DNA of 18,693 nt from JANQLU01 sp964434955 (GTDB lineage: Bacteria; Planctomycetota; Planctomycetia; Pirellulales; Pirellulaceae), in the NCBI GenBank assembly GCA_964434955.1, contig CAYSXI010000099.1:1-18693 (forward strand). The letters are read 5' to 3'. This document shows, in pieces, positions 6,430 to 14,500 of this stretch. Within the stretch, counting starts at the first letter, position 1, and the number at the start of each line of letters is the position of its first letter. The notes under the pieces are model-generated. The model searched no databases and had not been told where the DNA came from. It was given only the letters and a program-made list of their open reading frames with translations. Made by a program: the position numbers and the translations under genes.

Positions 6430-7956
6430 ATGGGCAAGTTGCTTTCTCGCTGGGCATTGAGTCTTCTCGGTGTCGGAAAACTCTACGAGCAAGTCGTTGA
6501 AGAGGATCGGTTGCATGACATCAACCCGAAGATCCGCGGCGATATCCAGCGCACGATCGAGTCCGTCAACAAAAACAATCCCTTCTTTCGTGATCGGTTT
6601 ACCGAGTTTCTCGATCAAAATCGTGACGCGGACGATGACACCTTCTTCAAGGAATACGCAAAGCTTCCCGCCTTCTCGAAACAGGATTATGCCGAAGCCG
6701 GCGTAAGCGTGATGCACGAAGAGCTCGGTTCGAATGTCGATGAGCTCGAATTGAAGTTTGAGGGAAAGCCTTTTCAAACTTTGTCCACTTTGAGAAAAGG
6801 CAATTTCATCATGCCCATGGCAACGGGGGGTTCCACCTCGCTGCCACTCAAAGTCCACATGACCAAGTTTCACATGTTTTCGATGCTGTTCACTTTCTTC
6901 AAGTGCTGGTATCGAATGGGCTGGCGACCCGGTGATAAGATCCTCGTGTTCTACCCGAAAAACACCTACAACATCGATGACCTCGCCCGCTTCAATAACG
7001 TTGGCTGGCTCAGCGGATTCAAGATTCATCTTTTTGATCGCATCGACAAAGAATCGATTAGTGGACTTGTGGATGAAATCAACTCATTCAAACCGAAGAT
7101 GCTGCTTGTTTTTCCTTCACCGTTAAACATGATCGCGGAAACGATCAAGAAGCATGATCTCCCGCTGAAGTACCACCCGGAGTTGATCAACACCAGTGGC
7201 GAAACCTTTTTTGACTGTCAACGCAAGAACATCAGTCAAGTTTTCACCGGAAGCAAAATCGAAGACTCCTACGGCTCGGTCGAGTTGGGTGAGATCGCCC
7301 ATGAAACCGAAAACGGCCTCGAGGTATTCGCCAACGTCGCCTATGTCGAAACAGCGCCCAACGAAAACGGCAAGCCGGAAATGATCGTCACCAGTCTCGG
7401 GATGACGGACTTCCCCTTCATCCGCTACAAGATGAAGGATATCGCTGACGTCGAGTTTCGAAGAAATGCCAAAGGCGAAGAACGTTACGTTATCAGCAAT
7501 ATCGAAGGCAAAGATTCAAACTTCATCATGTCCTATAACGGCGATCGATTTTATCCTTCGTTCTTCAACCAGTTCGTGAATGAATTGAATGCGCAATTTG
7601 ATGACAACATCGTTGAAATCAAAGTCTATGAGCGCGGCCAAAAAGAACTTGAGGTTCAATACATTGTCCAGGCCGGTTCGCCCGAAAACGAAATCCGGGA
7701 GGCAACTTGCAAACTCTTGCGCGAGAAAATGGGCGAAGAGATGGAATACGAAGTCAAGTTTGTCGACTTCATCGATCACGACTATCGCCGCAAATATCGT
7801 GTCATCGAACGAATTGGAGATGTGGAATACGCCGGGGGAATCGTTGGCAACGACGAGAAACTTGAAGCAATTCAAAACGACCAGAAAACAACTTCGGAAG
7901 CCACCGGCTCCGAATCCGACAACGCCCAGAAAGACCCCGCAAACGCACCCAGTTGA
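6430..7956 (+). CDS. PaaK/CapK-type adenylate-forming enzyme (phenylacetate-CoA ligase family)
   Basis: Seen: 508 residues, ATG with GGAG 5 bases upstream. Adenylation motifs in order: phosphate-binding loop ATGGSTSLPLKVHMT (131-145), equivalent to TGGSTGxPxxxxxT; aromatic-acidic motif DSYGSVELGE (279-288), equivalent to YGxTE; DFPFIRYKMKDIADV (327-341), equivalent to PxIRYxxxD. The C-terminal subdomain has NGDRFYPSFF (370-379) and ends the homologous part at YRRKYRVIERI (452-462). About 40 hydrophilic residues follow. Known: family members activate a carboxylate as acyl-AMP, then transfer it to CoA or another acceptor. CapK-like members occur in polysaccharide clusters. Substrate is not predictable here. 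The conserved glycine after TGGST is Ser in this protein. Context: alone on its strand, 108 bases before the deiodinase-like gene and possibly co-transcribed with it. Cytoplasmic; no signal peptide. Confidence 0.88.
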   Translation: MGKLLSRWALSLLGVGKLYEQVVEEDRLHDINPKIRGDIQRTIESVNKNNPFFRDRFTEFLDQNRDADDDTFFKEYAKLPAFSKQDYAEAGVSVMHEELGSNVDELELKFEGKPFQTLSTLRKGNFIMPMATGGSTSLPLKVHMTKFHMFSMLFTFFKCWYRMGWRPGDKILVFYPKNTYNIDDLARFNNVGWLSGFKIHLFDRIDKESISGLVDEINSFKPKMLLVFPSPLNMIAETIKKHDLPLKYHPELINTSGETFFDCQRKNISQVFTGSKIEDSYGSVELGEIAHETENGLEVFANVAYVETAPNENGKPEMIVTSLGMTDFPFIRYKMKDIADVEFRRNAKGEERYVISNIEGKDSNFIMSYNGDRFYPSFFNQFVNELNAQFDDNIVEIKVYERGQKELEVQYIVQAGSPENEIREATCKLLREKMGEEMEYEVKFVDFIDHDYRRKYRVIERIGDVEYAGGIVGNDEKLEAIQNDQKTTSEATGSESDNAQKDPANAPS

Positions 7957-8017
7957 GGCATCCACCTGAAAGCTCATTCGTCCTTGGTGATCTTTCCAAC
8001 AGAACGCCGCGTATAGG

Positions 8018-8028
8018 TAGTTAAACTA
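8018..8028. repeat. Short palindrome upstream of the deiodinase-like gene
   Basis: TAGTT-A-AACTA, two 5-base arms around one base, 36 bases before the ATG at 8065. It could be a small operator or an accidental AT-rich palindrome. No clear Shine-Dalgarno sequence or promoter was found in 7957-8064. Confidence 0.25.
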
Positions 8029-8064
8029 TTTCAAAACTTTGCCTCCTACCTGATTGTCCAACCC

Positions 8065-8853
8065 ATGAAACAAATCGTACTTCTTGTCTTTGCCCTGGCC
8101 GCGATCTCCGGCTCCATTGCGTTCTACTACTTCTGGTCCAACCGACCGCCCAAATGGGACCATCCACCGGATGCCAAACAAAATCCGGACGGCGTCAAGA
8201 AATTCGATCCGGAAAACAACCGCAATAAACTGATCACCAGTTTGGCGGAGCAAACGGCCTGGCAGAACTACTACAACAAGTTTGCGCCAAAAACGGGTGA
8301 GATGGCTTTCGATTTCGAATTGCAGGACATCGAAGGAAAAGAAACATTTAAGCTTTCTGACTACCGTGGCAAACAACCGGTTGCATTGGTTTTCGGAAGT
8401 TTCACCTGACCGCCCTTTCTTCGAGCGGCCGTGAGCCTCTCCGATCTTTATCGCGACTACAACGACCAAGTCAAGTTTGCTGTGATTTACATCCGCGAAG
8501 CCCATCCGTTGGACGGATGGCAGTACGGCGACATCAGCACCGTCCATGACCCCAAGACCATCGAAGAGCGACGCAAGCTCGCTTCGCAATGCGACTCAGC
8601 GATGAAGCATGGCATCAAGACTTACGTGGACAAAATGGATAACGAAGTCATGATTCAGTATTGCGCGTATCCCGAACGCTTGTACTTGATCAAGACCGAC
8701 GGAACCGTCGCCTACCCCGGAGCTCCGGGACCTTCCGGCTTCAGCCCGAAAGAGCTGAAAGAAGCCATCGACAAAGTCCTGAAGGAAGAAGGAAAACAGG
8801 TTCAGCCGGACAAAGCAGATTCCGGCAAAGCAGATTCAGGCGATCAAAAGTAG
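8065..8853 (+). CDS. Iodothyronine-deiodinase-family selenoprotein (in-frame TGA = Sec at 8407-8409)
   Basis: Seen: 262 residues when TGA at 8407-8409 is read as residue 115. Residues 1-24 form an N-terminal membrane anchor (IVLLVFALAAISGSIAFYYF). A thioredoxin-like domain follows: ETFKLSDYRGKQPVALVFGS, then FT-U-PPF, then AVIYIREAHPLDGW (139-152) and YPERLYLIKTDG (202-213), ending in GPSGFSPKELKEAIDKVL. Known: vertebrate deiodinases share the CT-U-PPF active site, the IYI-EAH-DGW segment carrying catalytic Glu and His, and PERLYII. Selenocysteine is their catalytic residue. Family motifs lie on both sides of the TGA in one frame with no other stop, so read-through as Sec is far better supported than two genes. 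The tail repeats KADSG. Inference: envelope-anchored selenol enzyme, reductive dehalogenase or thiol oxidoreductase; its natural substrate in bacteria is unknown. A Cys-to-stop mutation is the main alternative. Confidence 0.88.
8407..8409 (+). other. Selenocysteine codon (TGA recoded)
   Basis: In-frame TGA exactly at the active-site position of the deiodinase motif, preceded by FGSFT and followed by PPF. The frame continues from 8410 to the TAG at 8851-8853. An ORF starting at GTG 8431 is only the tail of the same gene. Confidence 0.87.
8423..8441 (+). promoter_or_regulatory. Bacterial SECIS-like hairpin
   Basis: GAG (8423-8425) pairs with CTC (8439-8441) and GGC (8427-8429) with GCC (8435-8437), with one C-T mismatch between. 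The apical loop CGTGA (8430-8434) carries GT. The loop begins 20 bases after the TGA. Known: bacterial SECIS elements lie within the coding region shortly after the UGA and have a small loop with a G among its first two bases, which SelB recognises. An alternative stem CCGC (8410-8413) with GCGG (8425-8428) is also possible and would exclude this one. Folding was done by eye. Confidence 0.55.
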
Positions 8854-8864
8854 GTGACGAGAAT

Positions 8865-8885
8865 CGGGCGACAACGTGTCGCCCG
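8865..8885. terminator. Bidirectional terminator-like hairpin between convergent genes
   Basis: CGGGCGACA (8865-8873) and TGTCGCCCG (8877-8885) form a perfect 9-bp GC-rich stem with a 3-base loop. It lies 11 bases after the deiodinase-like gene and 24 bases from the stop of the opposing gene. There is no real T-run on either side, so it may work through structure or in a factor-dependent manner. Confidence 0.5.
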
Positions 8886-8909
8886 TTGAGCCGACCAACC
8901 CGGGCAACG

Positions 8910-11144
8910 CTATCGGTTGTAGGGGGTTTCGTTGATCCAGTGGAAACCGCGGTTGACGAGCAAGAAGTCTTCACGGGTAACTCGGCGGCAACGAATCTTG
9001 AATTCATCTTCGCCGACATTTCCTGAGATCTCGATTGTCTTTTCGTCAATGGATTTGATCGAGATCACCTTGGGAACCGATGGTTGCTGGGCGGGCAACT
9101 CGACTTTTTGAATTTCTTCGTCGATCGTCACAAACCCGCCTCCCATCATTCCGTTCATCATGCGAACCATCATGTAGTCCGTTTGTTTACGAACGCCGCC
9201 TGGCCCATAGGGCAGACGCTGAAACGAGATCGACTTCCAGCGGCTTGCGTCCGTCAGAACCGGTGGCATCAGCTCCCCGTTCTTTTCGAACTTTTCAACT
9301 TGATAGGCTCCAAAAAACTCCGGCTGGGCGAGTTTGGTTTCTTGATAATTTGATTCCATTTGAGCCCGCTGCCAAATCGGAATGCCGATCAAAATCGCGA
9401 TCATCAAGACTTTGATGACACGGTGCACCCAAATCGAGTAGTGGTTCGTGAAAGGCGGTCGCATGTCGACGGCCTGGGCCGGTCGATTCCAAACAAAGAT
9501 GTTTGCCAACCGCCCTGAATCCGCAAGAAGCAGAAAGACCGCCATGAAAAACAGGTGAAACGAATACTGCTTGACGGGAACGTCATAACAAAAATTCAAC
9601 ATCACCACGTTGAGCATCACGCCGATGATCACAGCGGATCCAATCATCGATGTCCTCCTCCAAACCAGGAGCAACGCGCCGATGACTTCACCCATTCCGG
9701 CGAAAATCGTATAGGGGCGCGAGGCCCCCATAAACGTCCACACCAGATTCATCGGTGAAGAGTCACCATAAGTTTTCATCAATCGATCCACGTTGGGCTC
9801 GGGGAACTGATTGATGGCCCATCCCACCTTGGCCAGACCATAACTCAACATGGTGATCGCGAGTATAAAGCGAATGTAGCTGCGCAGACCATCTCGAAGC
9901 CAAGGGTGGTCGGTCCGTCTCCAGTCGCACAAGGACCACAAACCCGCGACGGAAATCGCAACGACGAAATACAGCAACAACTGAACAAAGTTGTAGGTCG
10001 TATCACCACTGCCCGCCGGCATGACAAGTTCGTATTCGATGCCAAGTCGATTCGAGGCCACCCACTCGACCGCTTCCTTCATTTTCGCTTGATAGAATTG
10101 AACCGGAGCGACTTCCCATTGGTTGATCTTGGCAAGCCAGGTATTGAAGTTCGCGAAGGTCTTGGGAAACAGGAACCCGAATCCCGCCTGAATCTGCTGA
10201 ACCGGCTGCGGCAGGCAGTAAATGATCCAGTAAATGAACGCGAATCGAAACGAATAACGACGGATCCATTTCAAGATGGATACTGGCAATCGCTCTTGTG
10301 ACAAGTCGACCGGCAACAACTCTTCGTCGGGCGAGCGCTGGCGGACCCCTATTTGCGACACCACCATCAACAGGATTCCAATGATTGGGAGAATCAGCCA
10401 GGCCGTAAAAAATGGCTGCGGTTCCTGGCTCTGGAGTCCTTTGGGAGTTGGGGGACCGGATGGCTTTTTTGTCGACGAATCGTTCGCAGCGTTTTGTGGG
10501 CGGGTTGCCACCTTCCGTTCGGTGGTTGGCGTGTCATCGGCGACGATTTCGAAGCTTGCGGAGTCGATTCGGAAACTTGCTTTCCCGAACATCAACATTC
10601 CAAGAATGATTTGCGTCGCGTCATCATCGACTTTCAAAACAATCTCATATTCCTTCCATTCCCCGGAACGGATGGGGCGCTGCTGCATGTTGTCAAATGC
10701 GCCAAACTGTCGTTGACCGTCCTTCTCCGGGCGATCAACTCGAAACCAAAGTTGAGCCCGGGCGCCGTTTTCCGCATCCGCAATCCGTACGGCCGCCCGA
10801 AACCGAACTTTTTTGCCTCGATAGGATTGCGCGCTAAGCACTTGGCTTAGGTTGGCAAATCCGTTCGCAGCAATTGTCGAATTGCGGCCATCGAGCCAGG
10901 CAGACTGTTCACCCGACTGTTTGTCTTCTTTGTCGGCCTTGATTTCATAACCCGAAGATACGGGAAAGAAATTCCAGGAATCGAATCCTGTGTCATTGGC
11001 CTGCTCGAAATCACCATTTCCCAATTCGTTTGGCAGTCCCTGTGCGCTTGCCTTTTGTATTGAAATGTGGTCAACGCCAGCGCCGATCAACAAGGGAATA
11101 GCAATGGCGAAGAGGCGAACAGACAAACGTTTTTTGCAGAACAT
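8910..11144 (-). CDS. Large membrane protein: N-terminal jelly-roll domain plus DoxX-like domain
   Basis: Seen: 744 residues. Signal peptide about 1-35 (ASAQ). Residues 38-201 look like a CBM4/9-type jelly roll (NELGNGDFEQ, W, GEWKEYEIVLKV, FRIDSASFEIV). A Pro/Ser-rich linker follows (202-245), then membrane helices near 246-266, 299-312, 386-407, 424-445, 477-495, 499-518, 527-543 and 573-590. Residues about 420-555 have DoxX character (SYGLAKVGWAINQFP, IFAGMGEVIGALLLVWRR). The C-terminal extracytoplasmic domain (about 600-744) ends FLLVNRGFHWINETPYNR. Known: DoxX-like proteins are four-helix membrane proteins tied in some systems to redox chemistry; most are uncharacterised. The jelly-roll assignment is by pattern only. 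Context: convergent to the deiodinase-like gene, divergent from the giant gene. The start is set by the signal peptide; the Shine-Dalgarno sequence is weak and lies in a palindrome. Function unknown. Confidence 0.8.
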   Translation of the reverse strand: MFCKKRLSVRLFAIAIPLLIGAGVDHISIQKASAQGLPNELGNGDFEQANDTGFDSWNFFPVSSGYEIKADKEDKQSGEQSAWLDGRNSTIAANGFANLSQVLSAQSYRGKKVRFRAAVRIADAENGARAQLWFRVDRPEKDGQRQFGAFDNMQQRPIRSGEWKEYEIVLKVDDDATQIILGMLMFGKASFRIDSASFEIVADDTPTTERKVATRPQNAANDSSTKKPSGPPTPKGLQSQEPQPFFTAWLILPIIGILLMVVSQIGVRQRSPDEELLPVDLSQERLPVSILKWIRRYSFRFAFIYWIIYCLPQPVQQIQAGFGFLFPKTFANFNTWLAKINQWEVAPVQFYQAKMKEAVEWVASNRLGIEYELVMPAGSGDTTYNFVQLLLYFVVAISVAGLWSLCDWRRTDHPWLRDGLRSYIRFILAITMLSYGLAKVGWAINQFPEPNVDRLMKTYGDSSPMNLVWTFMGASRPYTIFAGMGEVIGALLLVWRRTSMIGSAVIIGVMLNVVMLNFCYDVPVKQYSFHLFFMAVFLLLADSGRLANIFVWNRPAQAVDMRPPFTNHYSIWVHRVIKVLMIAILIGIPIWQRAQMESNYQETKLAQPEFFGAYQVEKFEKNGELMPPVLTDASRWKSISFQRLPYGPGGVRKQTDYMMVRMMNGMMGGGFVTIDEEIQKVELPAQQPSVPKVISIKSIDEKTIEISGNVGEDEFKIRCRRVTREDFLLVNRGFHWINETPYNR

Positions 11145-11157
11145 GGAATCATTCCAT
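11143..11157. repeat. 15-base palindrome covering the DoxX-like gene start
   Basis: ATGGAAT-C-ATTCCAT is a perfect inverted repeat (7-base arms, one central base). The minus-strand start codon (11142-11144) overlaps its edge, and the only Shine-Dalgarno-like GGAA is inside the arms. It may act as an operator or by hiding the ribosome site in the mRNA. Confidence 0.5.
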
Positions 11158-11589
11158 TGGCCAGCTTTGAAGATTGGGCGAGCTTCCTTGCATTGTAAGC
11201 TTTCTGCCTACGTCACGGTTTTGCCGACGGTTCAGTTTCCTGCCGAATGAACCCGAAAAATTTCGCTGAGACGCTATCGAACTCCAAATAGTTCCCTGAA
11301 TTTCGGGAAAGCGTTCCGATTCGAATCTTGCCAGCTAAAATAGCCACTAGCAAGCGAATCGGGGCGGGATGATTTTGCGTTTTGCAACAAAGTTGAGGAG
11401 CCGCCAGCCGCCGGCTTAAAAAAATCGTGACGAAGTGCGAACTGATTGTTTCGATCGCGCGTCTCAGCATCGTGCCCTTCGGTATCCTTGAAACGAGGCA
11501 CCTGATTGGGGCCATCAATTGTCGGCCGCTTTTTGCTCATGCCTCGTAGTTCTGACTCAAGCTAAAATCACTTTTCATCGAGTTGAAAA
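11145..11589. other. 445-base divergent intergenic region
   Basis: It separates the DoxX-like gene (minus) from the giant secreted protein gene (plus) and must hold both promoters. Minus strand: TACAAT at 11192-11197 is a possible -10 box with a weak -35. Plus strand: a TAAAAT -10-like box lies near 11562, and no strong Shine-Dalgarno sequence precedes the ATG at 11590. An 88-codon minus-strand ORF (11274-11540) has an ATG but only a badly spaced GAGG. I see no RNA gene, terminator or mobile element here. Confidence 0.5.
11274..11540 (-). CDS. Doubtful small ORF or remnant
   Basis: Seen: 88 residues beginning MSKKRPTIDGPNQVPRFKDT. The hydrophilic first 20 residues have the flavour of small bacterial proteins with N-terminal K-rich, P-rich and RF(K/I)-(D/E)-(T/A)A segments. 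The rest has no recognisable character and no conserved acidic/helical continuation. GAGG lies only 1-2 bases before the ATG, too close for a normal ribosome site. It may be a real small gene, a frameshifted remnant or chance. A protein search of the first 25 residues would decide. Confidence 0.2.
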   Translation of the reverse strand: MSKKRPTIDGPNQVPRFKDTEGHDAETRDRNNQFALRHDFFKPAAGGSSTLLQNAKSSRPDSLASGYFSWQDSNRNAFPKFRELFGVR

Positions 11590-14500
11590 ATGAAGATCTT
11601 TCGCCAAAGTCTCACCGCCCTTGTTCTTGCAACGGCCTTTGCTCTCCTTTCAACCGGCAATCCATCCGTTTTCGGACAAAGCCGTGAGATCGGCTTTGTG
11701 GAAGATTTTGTCCTCAGTTCCAACCGTGAAAAGACACTGGAAAAGCTGATTCCGGGTACGGAGGCCTACTACTATTTCCACTGCCTCCATTTGCAGAATT
11801 CGGAGAAGTATGACCAGGTCGACGCGACGGTCAAAGATTGGGTCAAACGCCACGGCCGAAGTTACCTGGTGCGACAGATTCAGAACCGCCAAGCTCTTCT
11901 GACTTATGAGCAGAACCCACAGAAAACGCTCGACTACCTCAAGAAAGAATTGGGGCTTCGCTTTGACCACCAACGTGAAATCCCGAAAGCGGAATTGGAT
12001 TTGCCAACGCGACTGGACCCAAGCTTGATCAGTTATGCGACTTTGGCCAAAGACGCGCGCAGTCGCCACCTCCGGACCGAGGGATTCACGGATACGGCCC
12101 TTTTCCGATTGGCGTCCGAGGAACTCAATGATCGCGAACTAAAGCACCTGCTGGAAAGGCTAAGAGCACCCGACGCGGAAAACCTGGTTGACCTGGTGGA
12201 TCGTCAGTTGTCAAAACGCGATGCGCGAGCTTTCGGCTCGCTTGGAATCCATCGTGCCATGACCGTTGACCAGTTGGATGCCCTGCTCAAGAAACGCCCT
12301 TCCCTTCTGAATGAAACCCGATTTGTTCAGACCTACCTTTCCAAGCTGAAACCGAATGAAGACGAAGCTCCCGCGTTGGCCAAAATCGACTATGACGAGC
12401 CGGAATTGGAGGCTTATCTGAAGCGAGTCTCGTCGTTTGTCGAACGACTGGCGCCTGTCCACAACTCGCTCAAGGCATCGGTGCTCTACCATCGATTGAA
12501 GTTCAATCTTTATCAGGGCAAGTTTGATCGCGAGCTTTTTGAAAGCTACATCAAGTTGCCAAGGCACCAATGGTATGTGAATCCAAAGTACATCAAGTCC
12601 TTTGAGTCAAAGCGTAATTTTGCCGACATCAATGCTCGCTTCACGCCTCATTCGCTTCTTCCCCCGGTTGGGAATGATGCTCCCCTAATTGAAAGCCATT
12701 TGCGCGAGTTTTACAAAAACGCAGACGACTGGAAGCTGTTTTCACGATTCCTCGAAGACAATTTCCTGAAACGGCAATTCGCTCAATCAAAGATCATTCA
12801 CGGCCTGGGAGATCCCGAACAATGGGCTTCGCTTCTTGGCCCGGAAGAATACAAAGCACTCGTCAATCGAATCGATCTCGACTTCCCGGAAAGCAACGCC
12901 CGCAAGTTTGCCGTTGATCAAACCGTCAAGCTGGACGTAAAAATCAAGAACGTCAATCACTTGCTGATCAAAGTCTTCGAGATCAACACAAAGAACTTCT
13001 ACCAGAAATATGGGCGTGAAATTGATACCGATATCAACCTGGATGGGCTCGTGCCCAACTGGGAACAAAACCATCGATACGATGATGCACCTTCTCGGCA
13101 GGTACGCCGCACGTTCGAGTTCAAGGAACTGAACAAGCCCGGTGTCTACGTCATCGACTTTATTGGTAACGGAATCAGCAGCCGAGCCTTGGTCCGAAAA
13201 GGACACCTGCATTTTGTCAGTGATGCCAATTTTGCCGGACAACAGTTTACGGTCTTCGATTGGAAGAACGAAAAGGTCAAAGACGCTTCGATCTGGATCG
13301 GTGGTCGTGAATTCACTAGTCAGGAAGATGGAACCATCCAGGTTCCTTTCTCAACCAATCCCGGGCGCAAGCCAGTTGTGGTCTCGCACAAGGGCCTCAG
13401 CTCACTTGGCTTTTTCAATCATATCGGTGAGTCGTACCGGCTGCGGGCCGGATTCTACGTCGACCGGGAATCGTTGCTCAAGAACCGAATCGCAAAAGTG
13501 ACGCTTCGACCAACGCTGTTCACCAGTGGCTGGCCAACGCCGATCTCGGCACTCAAAAATGCGACGCTCGAAATTCAATCGGTCAACGCGGAAGGCATTA
13601 CCGCCAGCAAGGTGATTCGAAACGTCGAACTATCCGAAGACTTTGAGTCGGAGTTTGAGTTTGGTGTCCCTGCCCGCTTGCGATCGATTCGGTTCCGCTT
13701 GGTCGCGGAAGTCGAAAATGTGAGCCAAGGTTCCACGGAGACGCTTGCGGATAGCCAGACCATTGAAATCAACCGAATCGACCAATCGACATCCATCCGA
13801 GACTTGCACCTGCTCCATGCCAGCGACGGTTATCGCCTCGAAGTTCGCGGTAAAAACGGAACCGCCATCGTCAAACAGGCCGTTCTGGTCAACCTGCAAC
13901 ATCGAATGTTCACGCGACCATTCCAGGTTTCGCTACAGACGGATGACTCCGGGCAGATCACGCTGGGCGAACTTTCCGACATCTCCCATATCAAAGCAAC
14001 CATTCCTGGTGTCAGCCGCGGTTGGTCCACTTCAAAACCTTCCGATCAAAAGTTTTCAATCGTTCATGGCGACACCAAGTCAACCCTACAAATCCCGGTC
14101 TCAATGACCAAAAAAATCAGCCGCGAATCGGTAAGTCTGTTCGAAGTTCGCTCCGGGGTCATCGTCAGAGATTTCTTCGACGCGATCAAACTCCAGCCCG
14201 GAGTCCTTCAAGTCAAAGGGCTCCCGGTCGGCGACTATCAATTGAATCTGAAAAACGAAAACCGCACATTGCAGCTTTCCATTACCGAGGGCAAATCAAC
14301 CGACACGATCGTTTTCGGCAAACACCGAAACCTGGAGATTCGAAACCTGTTCCCGGTTCACGTCCGCGATATCAAGTCCGATGACAAGAACGTTGCGATT
14401 CAATTGGGCAATGCAAGCCCGACCGCGCGAGTTCACATTTTCGCGACTCGTTACCAACCACGATTTGATGCCTTTCCGATCCTGTTGAACAACAGTGGCC

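Noticed and set aside
8431..8853. Separate GTG-started gene of 140 codons
   Set aside because: It is in the same frame as 8065-8406 and completes the deiodinase domain; there is no Shine-Dalgarno sequence and no independent start of a fold.
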